Origin: JBDGYE01 sp039584255
GTDB lineage: Bacteria; Gemmatimonadota; Gemmatimonadetes; Palauibacterales; Palauibacteraceae
Length of the DNA stretch: 58,436 nt
Direction: 5' to 3'
Assembly: GCA_039584255.1 (NCBI GenBank)
Contig: JBDGYE010000022.1
Coordinates: forward strand, 1 to 58,436
The translations under genes were made by a program, and so were the position numbers. The stretch's first letter is position 1. Each line of letters begins with the position of its first letter. The notes beneath the pieces were generated by a model. It was not told the DNA's origin. It saw only the letters and a program-made list of their open reading frames with translations, and searched no databases. This document shows positions 26,327-34,241 of this stretch, one piece after another.

Positions 26327-27115
26327 ATGACGAACGCCGCCGACCAGCAGGCGTCCCTCGAGGTCGTCCTCAAGGACGAGATCATACGCATGTACGAAGA
26401 GGTCGCCGACAATCCCGAGGGCGAGTTTCACTTCTTCCACGGCCGCGAAGCGGCTGAGATGTTCGGCTACAAGCCCGAATGGCTGGATCGTGCACCGGCC
26501 GGTGCCCTCGACTCGTTCGCCGGGGTTGGGAATCCGCACGAGCGAGCCAACCTCCAGCCGGGCGAGACCGTGCTCGACCTGGGGAGCGGGGCCGGACTGG
26601 ACGCGATCGTCGCATCCTCGCAAGTCGGTCCGGAGGGAGGCGTGATCGGCGTGGACCTGAATCCCTCGATGTGCCTCAAGGCCCAGGCCCATGCGGCGGC
26701 CACCGGCTCGGCGATGGAGTGCCACGAGGGCCGCATGGAGGACCTCCCGCTCCCCGACGCCTCGGTGGACGTCATCATCTCGAACGGCGTGATCAACCTC
26801 TCGTTCCGTAAGCGCCGGGTGGTGGAGGAAATGTTCCGGGTCCTGAGGCCGGGCGGTCGGATCTCGATCACGGACATCGTGAGCGCCAAACAGCTGTCTC
26901 AATCGATCGTCAACGATCCCAAGCTGTGGGCCAGCTGAATCGGAGGCGCTCTCCTGGAGGGAGAGATGTTCGGGCTGCTTGAAGAGGCGGGCTTCACCCG
27001 CACCCGCTCGGCGGCCGTGCCTGGCTTTCGGTTCCGCAAGGCGTCGACGCGGGACGCGGCCGAGGCCTACGGAGTCAAGGCGGTCATGATGACGGCCGAG
27101 AAGCCGGCAGGTTGA
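26327..27115 (+). CDS. ArsM-like methyltransferase with in-frame TGA, candidate selenoprotein
   Basis: Reading through the TGA at 26936-26938 gives 262 residues. Residues 1-203 hold a class I SAM methyltransferase domain (VLDLGSGAGLDAI, ISNGVINLS). After the TGA the same frame continues without interruption as IGGALLEGEMFGLLEEAGF to the stop at 27113-27115. In the ArsM at 3960-4805 the equivalent stretch is LWAGCVAGAL: the TGA falls exactly on that conserved cysteine. A hairpin that fits bacterial SECIS rules begins 10 nt after the TGA. The other two ArsM cysteines are absent (Val67 and Gly154), so the putative Sec204 would be the only one. I recall a curated family of methyltransferase selenoproteins called MduS; membership needs checking. 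A nonsense mutation or sequencing error is the alternative. Confidence 0.75.
26949..26965 (+). promoter_or_regulatory. SECIS-like hairpin downstream of the in-frame TGA
   Basis: CTCTCC (26949-26954) pairs perfectly with GGAGAG (26960-26965) around the loop TGGAG, which has G in its second position. The loop starts 16 nt after the TGA. Bacterial SECIS elements usually place a G-containing apical loop 16-37 nt after the UGA, so the geometry fits at the short limit. Confidence 0.55.
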
Positions 27116-28438
27116 GAATCGCATGCAGGCCGACGCCGAGGAGGACGGCCAGCACGACGGGGTTGGCCACCACAAGACCCGCCAGCGGCGGAACGGAGTC
27201 CAGCCACTCGGGGCCGAGGACGTAGCGGACGTAGGCCGGCAGGCCGATGGCGACGATAAGCGTGGCGCCTGCGACCACGTTGTTGCCCGGCGTCGGCCGA
27301 GCCGTCGCCAGGAGGCGGATGCCCGACACGGCGATCATCCCGCAGACCAGGATGAAGACGCCGCCGAGCACCGGTCGCGGCATCGCCACCAGCAGGGCCC
27401 CGAACTTGGGGCTCAGGCCGTAGAGCAGCCCGCCACCTGCACCACGACCCGGCTGGCCACCCTGGTGGCCGCGATGATGCCTATGTTTTGGGTGTAGCTG
27501 GTGCACGGCAGGCCGCCGAAGCAGGCGGCGAGGGCGCTGCCGAGCCCCTCGGCGAAGATTCCCCGGTTCATGTGCCGGACGGTGTAGCGCTCTCCCGCGA
27601 CGGCCGCGGTGGCCGCGTAGTCTCCCAGCGACTCCACCATCGATCCGAAGTAGCCCGCGAGCACCGCCAGCACGGCCGCCGCGCCGAACTCCCAGCCGAA
27701 GCCTGGACCGCCGTACGGGAACAGTCCGGGCAGCGCCAGCCAGGGACGCTCCGCCACGAGCTCCCAATCCACCAGGCCGAGCACGCCGCCCACGCCGATG
27801 CCGACGATCCAGATCGAGAAGAAGATGGCGCCGCGGGCGAGCACGCCCCCGAAGACCTTGCCGAGTCGGAACTGGATGAAGAGAATCAGCGCTATCACGA
27901 GCGCCCCGAGCAGGAAGTTGCCCGCCCCGCCGTCGCCAACCGTCAGCCGGACGGCCACGTCACCGAGCGCCAGGGCGATCGTCAGGACCACGACTCCGGC
28001 CACGACCGGCGGGAACAGGCTGCGGAGCGCCCCCAGGACGCGGGACGCGCCAAAGACCATCTCCGCCAGGCCTCCGGCGAAGGCCGCACCCCACATCGCC
28101 GCCGGCCCCAGCTGCGCCGCCACCGGCGCCAGCGTTCCGGTGAGGGTCGCCGAGGGTCCCTGGATGATCGGGAGGCGGTTGCCGATGGTGGTCTGGATCA
28201 GGGTCGCGAGACCCATGGAGAACAGGCAGAAGTTGATGAAGCGGCCCGACTCGGCGGCCGTCATGCCGATAGCCGCGGCGACGGCAAGGGGAAGTACGAA
28301 GGGGGAGATGTCCACCAGCGTGTGCTGCCAGCCGTAGAGCAGCGTCTCCCATGCCGTCGGAGGTCGTTCGTCGATCCCGTACACGGGCGACGGGAGCTCC
28401 GGAAGCTCCTCCCAGACGGCGCGGTCGTCCGAACTCAC
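27084..28438 (-). pseudogene. NCS2-type nucleobase (uracil-xanthine) permease, frameshifted
   Basis: The N-terminal part (28438 to about 27430, GTG start) encodes about 335 residues with a typical NCS2 core (RLPIIQGPSATLTGTLAPVAA, MVESLGDYAA, CFGGLPCTSYTQNIG). The frame then stops after VQVAGCSTA. The family sequence resumes in another frame as GLLYGLSPKFGALL and runs to 27084. Adding one G in the GGG run at about 27429-27435 would restore VAGLLYGL. It is either a recent inactivation or a homopolymer sequencing error. The GTG overlaps the stop of the CGNR regulator gene. The 3' end overlaps the convergent methyltransferase gene by 32 bp. Confidence 0.8.
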
Positions 28439-29103
28439 GCGCCGGCCTTCATCTTCCGGTAGTGACGCTGTGCCTTGGCCCGGTTGCCGCACACCTTCAT
28501 GTCGCACCAGCGCCGGCTGCGGTTGCGGCTGGTGTCGATGAACAGCCACTGGCAGGTCTCGGCGTCGCACACCCGGACACGGGATGCCTCGTCCGAGGTG
28601 AGCAGCTCGGCCGCCGAGCGAAGCACCGGCCATAGAGGGCGGTCCAGCGCGTACGGGTCGTCGTCCCAGCACCAGCCGCAGCAGGCGTCAGCCGCACCCT
28701 CGGCCTCGATTCTGGCCCGCGCCATCGCCCTCCCGAGAGCCGCGTTCAGCGCATCGACGTCGGCGCGCCTTGGCTCATCCCCACCGGCGACGGCCAGGAA
28801 GGCCCGGTACAGCACCTCCCGTACACGGAGCACCTCACGGAGAATGCGGGCGGCCTCTTTCGGCGAGCGGCGGCCCTCGCGGAGCAGCGCCTCGGCCTTG
28901 GCGCCGCTCAGGTCCCCCGTCTGCAGCCCCCAGGCGACGAGATCCGCGTACGTGTTGAGGTGCTCCACCGGCACGGTGTCTCGGCCGCTCACCGTGTTCA
29001 CGAAGTCGAGACACAGACGGCCGCCGGAGAGGTCGAACTCGTACTCGGCACGCTTCTCCCGCGGCGACGCGACTCCGTTCTCTGCTGTGCTCGTGCTAAC
29101 CAT
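28435..29103 (-). CDS. CGNR zinc-finger transcription regulator
   Basis: 222 residues. The N-terminal domain (LCLDFVNTVSGR) is the ABATE/DUF1470 ligand-binding-like domain. The C-terminal zinc finger has CDAETCQWLFIDTSRNRSRRWC and then the family's namesake CGNR. The protein probably controls itself and the permease gene, whose GTG overlaps its stop codon, in response to a small molecule. The divergent promoter region upstream holds nested inverted repeats that could be its operator. Confidence 0.9.
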   Translation of the reverse strand: MVSTSTAENGVASPREKRAEYEFDLSGGRLCLDFVNTVSGRDTVPVEHLNTYADLVAWGLQTGDLSGAKAEALLREGRRSPKEAARILREVLRVREVLYRAFLAVAGGDEPRRADVDALNAALGRAMARARIEAEGAADACCGWCWDDDPYALDRPLWPVLRSAAELLTSDEASRVRVCDAETCQWLFIDTSRNRSRRWCDMKVCGNRAKAQRHYRKMKAGA

Positions 29104-29111
29104 CTTAATAC

Positions 29112-29187
29112 CCTTGACAGGTTAGACGGACGCCTGCATATTATAACCACTAAAGCTAATTAAACTGGTTATGACGAACTGTCAAGG
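29112..29187. promoter_or_regulatory. Divergent promoter-operator region with nested inverted repeats
   Basis: The outer repeat is CCTTGACAG (29112-29120) with CTGTCAAGG (29179-29187). Each arm contains a TTGACA -35 box, so the arms may be face-to-face promoters (plus strand: TTGACA-N17-CATATT). The inner repeat is ATAACCA (29143-29149) with TGGTTAT (29166-29172), overlapping the likely -10 and start regions. The local sequence is AT-rich compared with its surroundings. Confidence 0.5.
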
Positions 29188-29219
29188 TTGGAAGGTCGAT
29201 GCACGACGAGGAGGAGACC

Positions 29220-29468
29220 ATGACGACGATAGCCGCACCGGGCCTGACGGCGGCCGATGCGCTGGCCTATCTGTGCTCGTCCCACCGCGGCGTGGAGGTG
29301 CTCAAGAGGGTGTTGTTCATCGCCTCCGCGCTGCTCGCACTGGCAACCGCGCTCCTGGCGCTGACCGGTCACGCGGACTCGTCGCGACCCGATGAGACAG
29401 GGGCCGCGGAGTTGATCGACGCACCCGACCCGGCCGAGGACTGGCAGGCTTCGACACCCCGCGAGTAA
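29220..29468 (+). CDS. Small single-helix membrane protein, unknown
   Basis: 82 residues with one hydrophobic helix at about 31-47 (VLFIASALLALATALLALTG) and an acidic C-terminus. GGAGGAGACC precedes the ATG. It begins the transcript that includes the transsulfuration enzyme 49 nt downstream. I do not recognise a family. Confidence 0.55.
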   Translation: MTTIAAPGLTAADALAYLCSSHRGVEVLKRVLFIASALLALATALLALTGHADSSRPDETGAAELIDAPDPAEDWQASTPRE

Positions 29469-29517
29469 GGTGGACGCGGGCAAGTACCAGGGCCTTGGAG
29501 CGGGAAAGGTGAGTAGA

Positions 29518-30678
29518 ATGCGGAATAACGGCGCTTCCATCGACACGAAGCTGATTCACGCAGGCGAGCTGGTGCCTCGGGTACACGGGGCGGTGTCGAT
29601 GCCGATCTTCCAGTCGGCCAACTACGAGTACGCGGGCGAAACCGACTACCACGACCTCAAGTACATCCGCCTCAACAACACGCCCAACCACCAGGTGCTG
29701 CACGACAAGCTGGCGGCGCTCGAGAACGCGGAGGCAGCTCTCGTCACGGCCAGCGGCATGGCCGCCATCACCAGCGCGATCTTCTCGGTCGCTTCGGCGG
29801 GCGACCACGTCCTGTTCCAGGACTGTCTGTACGGCGGCACCATGGAGTTCGTGAGCCGCCACTTCGTCGATCACGGGCTCGCCTTCGACTTCATCGACGG
29901 CGAGAAGCCCGACACGTGGGAAGCGAAGCTGCGCCCGGAGACGAAGGCGATCTACGTGGAGAGCATCACGAACCCGCTGATCCAGGTGGCCGACCTGGAG
30001 GCCGTGGTCGCATTCGCCCGCGGGCACGACCTGGTCACCATCATCGACAACACTTTCGCCAGCCCGATCAACTTCCGGCCGCCGGAGATCGGGTTCGACC
30101 TCTCGGTGCACAGCGGTACGAAGTACCTGGGCGGACACTCCGACATCGTCTGCGGCGCGGTCATCGGTCGGGCGGACCTGGTGAAGCGGGTGAAGCGCAC
30201 TCTCACCCTGACCGGCGGCGCCCTCGATCCGCACGCTTGCTTTCTGCTCCACCGGGGCCTCAAGACTCTGGCGCTCAGGGTCCGGCGGCAAAGCGACAGC
30301 GCCCTGGCGATCGCCCGGACCCTGGAGGCGCATCCGAAGGTGAAGAGGGTCAACTACCCGGGGCTCGAGTCGAACTCCGGGTACCAGCGGGCGACGGAGC
30401 TGTTCGACGGCTTCGGCGGCATGCTGAGCGTCGAGATCGACGGGGATCGCGAGGAGGCACAGCGCTTCATGGATGCGCTGACGATCCCGATAGTCGCTCC
30501 CAGCCTCGGCGGCGTGGAGAGCCTGGCGACGATACCCGCGACGACCTCGCACCTCGGACTCACGCGTGAGGAGCGCCTCGCCGCGGGGATCTCCGATAGC
30601 CTGATCCGGCTCTCGGTGGGCGTGGAGGGGACGGAGGACCTGCTGGAGGACTTCGGGCAAGCGCTGGACGCCGTCTAG
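29518..30678 (+). CDS. PLP-dependent transsulfuration enzyme (cystathionine gamma-synthase/lyase family)
   Basis: 386 residues. The PLP lysine is Lys202 in SVHSGTKYLGGHSD. Other family motifs are ASGMAAI, IDNTFASP and LGGVESLATIPATTSHLGL. It performs gamma-elimination or gamma-replacement on cystathionine, homocysteine or methionine; which reaction cannot be decided from sequence alone. The start at 29518 has GGTGAG upstream and gives a normal family N-terminus (SIDTKLIHAGE). Confidence 0.9.
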   Translation: MRNNGASIDTKLIHAGELVPRVHGAVSMPIFQSANYEYAGETDYHDLKYIRLNNTPNHQVLHDKLAALENAEAALVTASGMAAITSAIFSVASAGDHVLFQDCLYGGTMEFVSRHFVDHGLAFDFIDGEKPDTWEAKLRPETKAIYVESITNPLIQVADLEAVVAFARGHDLVTIIDNTFASPINFRPPEIGFDLSVHSGTKYLGGHSDIVCGAVIGRADLVKRVKRTLTLTGGALDPHACFLLHRGLKTLALRVRRQSDSALAIARTLEAHPKVKRVNYPGLESNSGYQRATELFDGFGGMLSVEIDGDREEAQRFMDALTIPIVAPSLGGVESLATIPATTSHLGLTREERLAAGISDSLIRLSVGVEGTEDLLEDFGQALDAV

Positions 30679-30724
30679 CGAGCGGGCCCTAGCGCGAGCT
30701 CGGCGATCAGCGAACGGCGCGAAT

Positions 30725-31603
30725 TCATGTCTCCGGTGCCCAATCCGAGCACGAGAGGCCCCTCTCCCACCCCTTCGCGTGCTCGAGGTGCTTCGGAGCG
30801 TCGAAGTCGGAGCTGCCGAGGAGAGCCTCCAGGTCTTCGACTTCCAGAAACGCTCCGTAGAAGCGGAAGCTGGATCCCGACGGGATGGTGAGGCTACCGT
30901 CGGGGAATATCATCACGTACAGCCGGTCGAGCGTCGCGTGATCCAGCCAGTTGATACGGAGCCGGTGCGGCTCCGCCCCGATCGCGTTGCGCAGCCCGGC
31001 GAACTCCTCAGCGCTCACAACCAGCTCGTCCCAGTCGACCTCGCTCATGGCGCGGGGAAAGACCTGGAAAACGTTGTAGAACAGACGGTTGGGCATCCGG
31101 TCGGCGTGCTTGTCCAGCAGGCGGACGATGGCCGGCACGGCGTGGATGTTATGACGGGTGACGGGCGTCGCGACCTTGACGTCGATGGCCGGGAACTCCG
31201 CCAGAAGCTCCAGGCCACGAATGATGGCAGCGAAGTGGCCGGGCTCCTTCGTGATGGACGAGATCTCCTCCGAGGCACCGTCCAGGGGTAGCGAGATGAG
31301 GTCGATGGCGGGCCCGTATTCGCTGAGAAACTCGCGCGTCAGCTCGTCGCCGGTGGTGGACAAGGCCACCTCGAGCCCGCTCTCTTTGGCTACCAGGACC
31401 AGACGCCCAATATCGGAGCGCTGCAGCGGGTCGCCACCCGTGAAGACGATCCGCCGGGCGCCGGTCCCGGCGACTTTGCGGACGATGGCCTCGGCGGTCG
31501 GGGTGTCCACCGGGTTCTCGTAGTCCTGGGGGCCCCAGCAGTAGGGACACTCCTGGCTGCACTCCGACGTTACGTGGAAGTCGATGGTGGCGACGCTGGT
31601 CAT
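30725..31603 (-). CDS. Radical SAM protein of unknown substrate
   Basis: 292 residues. The 4Fe-4S motif CxxxCxxC occurs as CSQECPYCW near residue 15, followed by GGDPL and a TIM-barrel pattern. There is no SPASM-type second cluster: the C-terminal part has only an isolated Cys. The start at 31603 begins directly before the barrel strand (VATIDFHVTSEC). No peptide precursor or cofactor genes lie beside it, so its substrate is open. The SSS transporter gene is 121 nt upstream on the same strand. Confidence 0.8.
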   Translation of the reverse strand: MTSVATIDFHVTSECSQECPYCWGPQDYENPVDTPTAEAIVRKVAGTGARRIVFTGGDPLQRSDIGRLVLVAKESGLEVALSTTGDELTREFLSEYGPAIDLISLPLDGASEEISSITKEPGHFAAIIRGLELLAEFPAIDVKVATPVTRHNIHAVPAIVRLLDKHADRMPNRLFYNVFQVFPRAMSEVDWDELVVSAEEFAGLRNAIGAEPHRLRINWLDHATLDRLYVMIFPDGSLTIPSGSSFRFYGAFLEVEDLEALLGSSDFDAPKHLEHAKGWERGLSCSDWAPET

Positions 31604-31724
31604 CCCGCGAAGCCTCCGGCCCGCTTGATCGATCAAGACTCGGAATCCGAGTAGCGGCGATGAGCAATCTACCGGATTCGGCACCCGAGCGAGACGTGAC
31701 CACGGCCTGGGTTAGGCGCGCGGC

Positions 31725-33128
31725 TCAGGAGCTTGAGCGTCTCGCCGGCAACAACCGAAGCGCAAGGACCAGAGCGAACAGGGCCGCGGAGACGAAGATC
31801 CCGAGCCAGGTGGCGTACCAGGCAAACTCTCCCGACATGCCCGCCAGCCGAGCCCCGAGGACCGTTGCCACGCCGCCTCCAATAGCCGCCAGCGCCTCCG
31901 GGGTGCCCGGTCTGCGCGAGTGGAGGCCGACAACCACGGGAACGAAGAGGCTCACGCCAAGGACCGTGTAGAAGACGCTGAGCGCGCCGATCACCGACGG
32001 CAGGACAATCGCCAGAAGCACGCCGAGTCCTCCACCCAGTATCGCCGCCGCCCGGGCCACCCGCAGGACTTCACGGTCGTCCGCCTGCGGCCGTACGAAG
32101 CGCTTGTACAGGTCCTTCGACAGCGAGGTGGCCAGCATATACAGGATCGCGTCCGCTGAGCTCAGCTCGGCCGAGAACACCGCCGCGAGACCGATGCCGC
32201 CCACGGCGGCCGGCAGTCCCAGGGTCAGCACGGTGGGCAGGGCGAGCTCGTGGTTCGCAAGCTCCGGAGCGTACGAGTGAGCGATGAGCCCGAACAGCGG
32301 TGGCAGCGCCGCGAAGGCCAGCAGCGCCAATGCGCTCGCCGTAACTCCGACCCGGACCGTCCTTTCGTTCCGGGCGCCGTAGACCTTTTGAATGAGGCCA
32401 GGGGAGATGAGGAACGCCGGGACGAGCAGCGCCAGGTAGACTACGCCGGAAGCACCACCCTGCCAGAAGCTGTGGTAGCCGGGCGTGGAGGGCGCGGCGG
32501 CCACCACGGCCTCCCATCCGCCGGCCCCGGCCAGCGCCCAGGGCAGCGCCACGGCGAACCCCACCATGAGCACCGCCAGCTCGACCAGGTTGACCCACGC
32601 CGAGCTGAGGAGTCCGCCCGCCGTGAAGTAGACGGTCATCACCCCGCCTGCGATCAGGCAGCCTACGACCTTGGGCACGCCGGCTACGGCCTCCAGGATC
32701 CACGCGAAGGCGATCAGCTGGCCCGCGAGAATGGCCAGGGTGGCCAGCCACAGGATGGCGGCTACGATCCCACGCACGCTGGGGCCGTACCGGCGCTCCA
32801 GGTAGTCGCCCACCGTGTACAGGTCGTGTTCCTTCGCGACCCGCCATATCCTGGGCCCGATCCACAGGCCCAGGAGCAGAGTGCCGATCGCGGCCGAGCC
32901 CACCCACCACCAGGCGCTCACGCCGTCGCGGTACCCCAGCCCGGCGGCTCCCACCGTCGACCCGGCGCCGATGTTGGCTGCCAGGATGGTAGCGAAGATG
33001 AGCACCGGGCCGAGGCGGCGCCCGGCGACGAAGAAAGAGGCGCTGTGCCTGACTCGGCGTCCGATCCACAGCCCGAGGAAGATCAGCCCCGCCGAGTACA
33101 GAAGCAGGAAGAGGAGGTGCTGGTTCAA
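31725..33128 (-). CDS. Sodium:solute symporter (SSS family)
   Basis: 467 residues and about thirteen membrane helices. SSS features include the N-terminal ASFFVAGRRLGPVLIFATILAANIGAGSTVG and the GSAAIG...TVGDYLERRYG region. It is Na+-coupled uptake of a small organic solute, identity unknown. The start is TTG at 33128 with only a weak ribosome site. It follows the P1 peptidase gene by 48 nt and may share its transcript. Confidence 0.88.
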   Translation of the reverse strand: MNQHLLFLLLYSAGLIFLGLWIGRRVRHSASFFVAGRRLGPVLIFATILAANIGAGSTVGAAGLGYRDGVSAWWWVGSAAIGTLLLGLWIGPRIWRVAKEHDLYTVGDYLERRYGPSVRGIVAAILWLATLAILAGQLIAFAWILEAVAGVPKVVGCLIAGGVMTVYFTAGGLLSSAWVNLVELAVLMVGFAVALPWALAGAGGWEAVVAAAPSTPGYHSFWQGGASGVVYLALLVPAFLISPGLIQKVYGARNERTVRVGVTASALALLAFAALPPLFGLIAHSYAPELANHELALPTVLTLGLPAAVGGIGLAAVFSAELSSADAILYMLATSLSKDLYKRFVRPQADDREVLRVARAAAILGGGLGVLLAIVLPSVIGALSVFYTVLGVSLFVPVVVGLHSRRPGTPEALAAIGGGVATVLGARLAGMSGEFAWYATWLGIFVSAALFALVLALRLLPARRSSS

Positions 33129-33176
33129 CGCTCGAGCCGGCGCGGGAAGGAGAGCGCGCTCACGGAGCGGGACGGC

Positions 33177-34241
33177 TCAACGTCCGGAACCCAGCTCGGT
33201 CGCCGAAGGAATGCCCTCGACCCCTGTCGCAGAGCGGACCGCTCGCAGAACGGCCTCGGTCACGGCGTCCGCTGCGACCGAGCCGATCACGGTCAGATCC
33301 GGCTCGCCCTCGAGCTGCCCGGTGGCGAGGGCGAACATGGTGTCCCCGTCCCGCGGTGTGTGGGCCGGGTAGACCGCCCGGGCCAGTCCGTCCTGCGCCA
33401 TCTGTGCCAGCTTCGTCGCCTGCGCCGGGGTGAGACTGGCGTTGGTGGCGACCACTCCGATGGTCGTGTTCTCCCCGATCCCCGGGACGCCGGTGCGCTC
33501 TCTCAGGAGCCGACGGGCGTCGGCGAGGCCGGTCCCATCCTCCGTGCGTACTCCCGCGACGACTTCGCCGGTGGAAGGGTCGATGACGTCACCCAGCGAA
33601 TTCACCGCGACCAGCGCTCCGACGACGAGCCCGCCGGGGAGGATGACGGAGGCCGTGCCGACGCCGCCCTTCATCGCGCGCTTCAAGCCCGCGAGCTTGC
33701 CAACGGTGGCTCCGGCGCCGGCGCCGACAGTGCCACCGGCCACGGGACCGGGTGCGGCGGACGAGGCGGCGGCATAGCCGCACTCGGCATCGGGACGGAT
33801 CTCCGGCGCGCCGCCGACCGCCAGGTCGAACAGGATCGCGGCTGGCACGATGGGCACCGTCGCTCCGGCGAACTCGAACCCGATTCCCTGCTCCTCGAGG
33901 TAGCGCACGACTCCGGAGGCGGCATCGAGACCGAACGCGCTCCCGCCCGAGAGCACGATCGCGTGCACGACATCGACAGTGTTGACCGGGTCCAGGAGGG
34001 CCGTCTCGCGGGTGCCCGGGGCGCCGCCTCGGATGTCCACCCCGCCGACGGCCCCGGCCTCTGTGAGGACCACCGTACAGCCTGTCGGACGCTCCGACAG
34101 GGTGTGGTGGCCGACCTTCACGCCGGCCACATCCGTTATCGATCCCATCTCTCTCCCTGCCTCCTCCTGCCCACGGGCCGCGGCCGGAAGGACGAGCATC
34201 GCCAATCCCGCCAGTGCGAGCCCGCGGGAAGTGAGCCTCAT
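33177..34241 (-). CDS. P1/DmpA-family peptidase (S58), exported
   Basis: 354 residues with a signal peptide (1-24, PAAARGQ). It has the DmpA-like fold signatures GVKVGHHT, GGSAFGLDAASGVVRYLEE and GENTTIGVVATNA. Family members cleave themselves and act as N-terminal nucleophile aminopeptidases or amidases; the cleavage is probably next to the Thr of GENTT, which is inference from related proteins. Its ATG overlaps the stop of the MFS gene (ATGA). Confidence 0.88.
   Translation of the reverse strand: MRLTSRGLALAGLAMLVLPAAARGQEEAGREMGSITDVAGVKVGHHTLSERPTGCTVVLTEAGAVGGVDIRGGAPGTRETALLDPVNTVDVVHAIVLSGGSAFGLDAASGVVRYLEEQGIGFEFAGATVPIVPAAILFDLAVGGAPEIRPDAECGYAAASSAAPGPVAGGTVGAGAGATVGKLAGLKRAMKGGVGTASVILPGGLVVGALVAVNSLGDVIDPSTGEVVAGVRTEDGTGLADARRLLRERTGVPGIGENTTIGVVATNASLTPAQATKLAQMAQDGLARAVYPAHTPRDGDTMFALATGQLEGEPDLTVIGSVAADAVTEAVLRAVRSATGVEGIPSATELGSGR

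Noticed and set aside
26327..26938. A 203-residue truncated methyltransferase ending at the TGA
   Set aside because: Coding continues in the same frame for 58 codons with family-like sequence, so a simple short gene is less likely than recoding or a mutation.
27413..28672. Permease frame extended upstream into the CGNR gene
   Set aside because: GTG at 28438 gives the family N-terminus and a GTGA overlap; the longer frame has Arg-rich non-family sequence.
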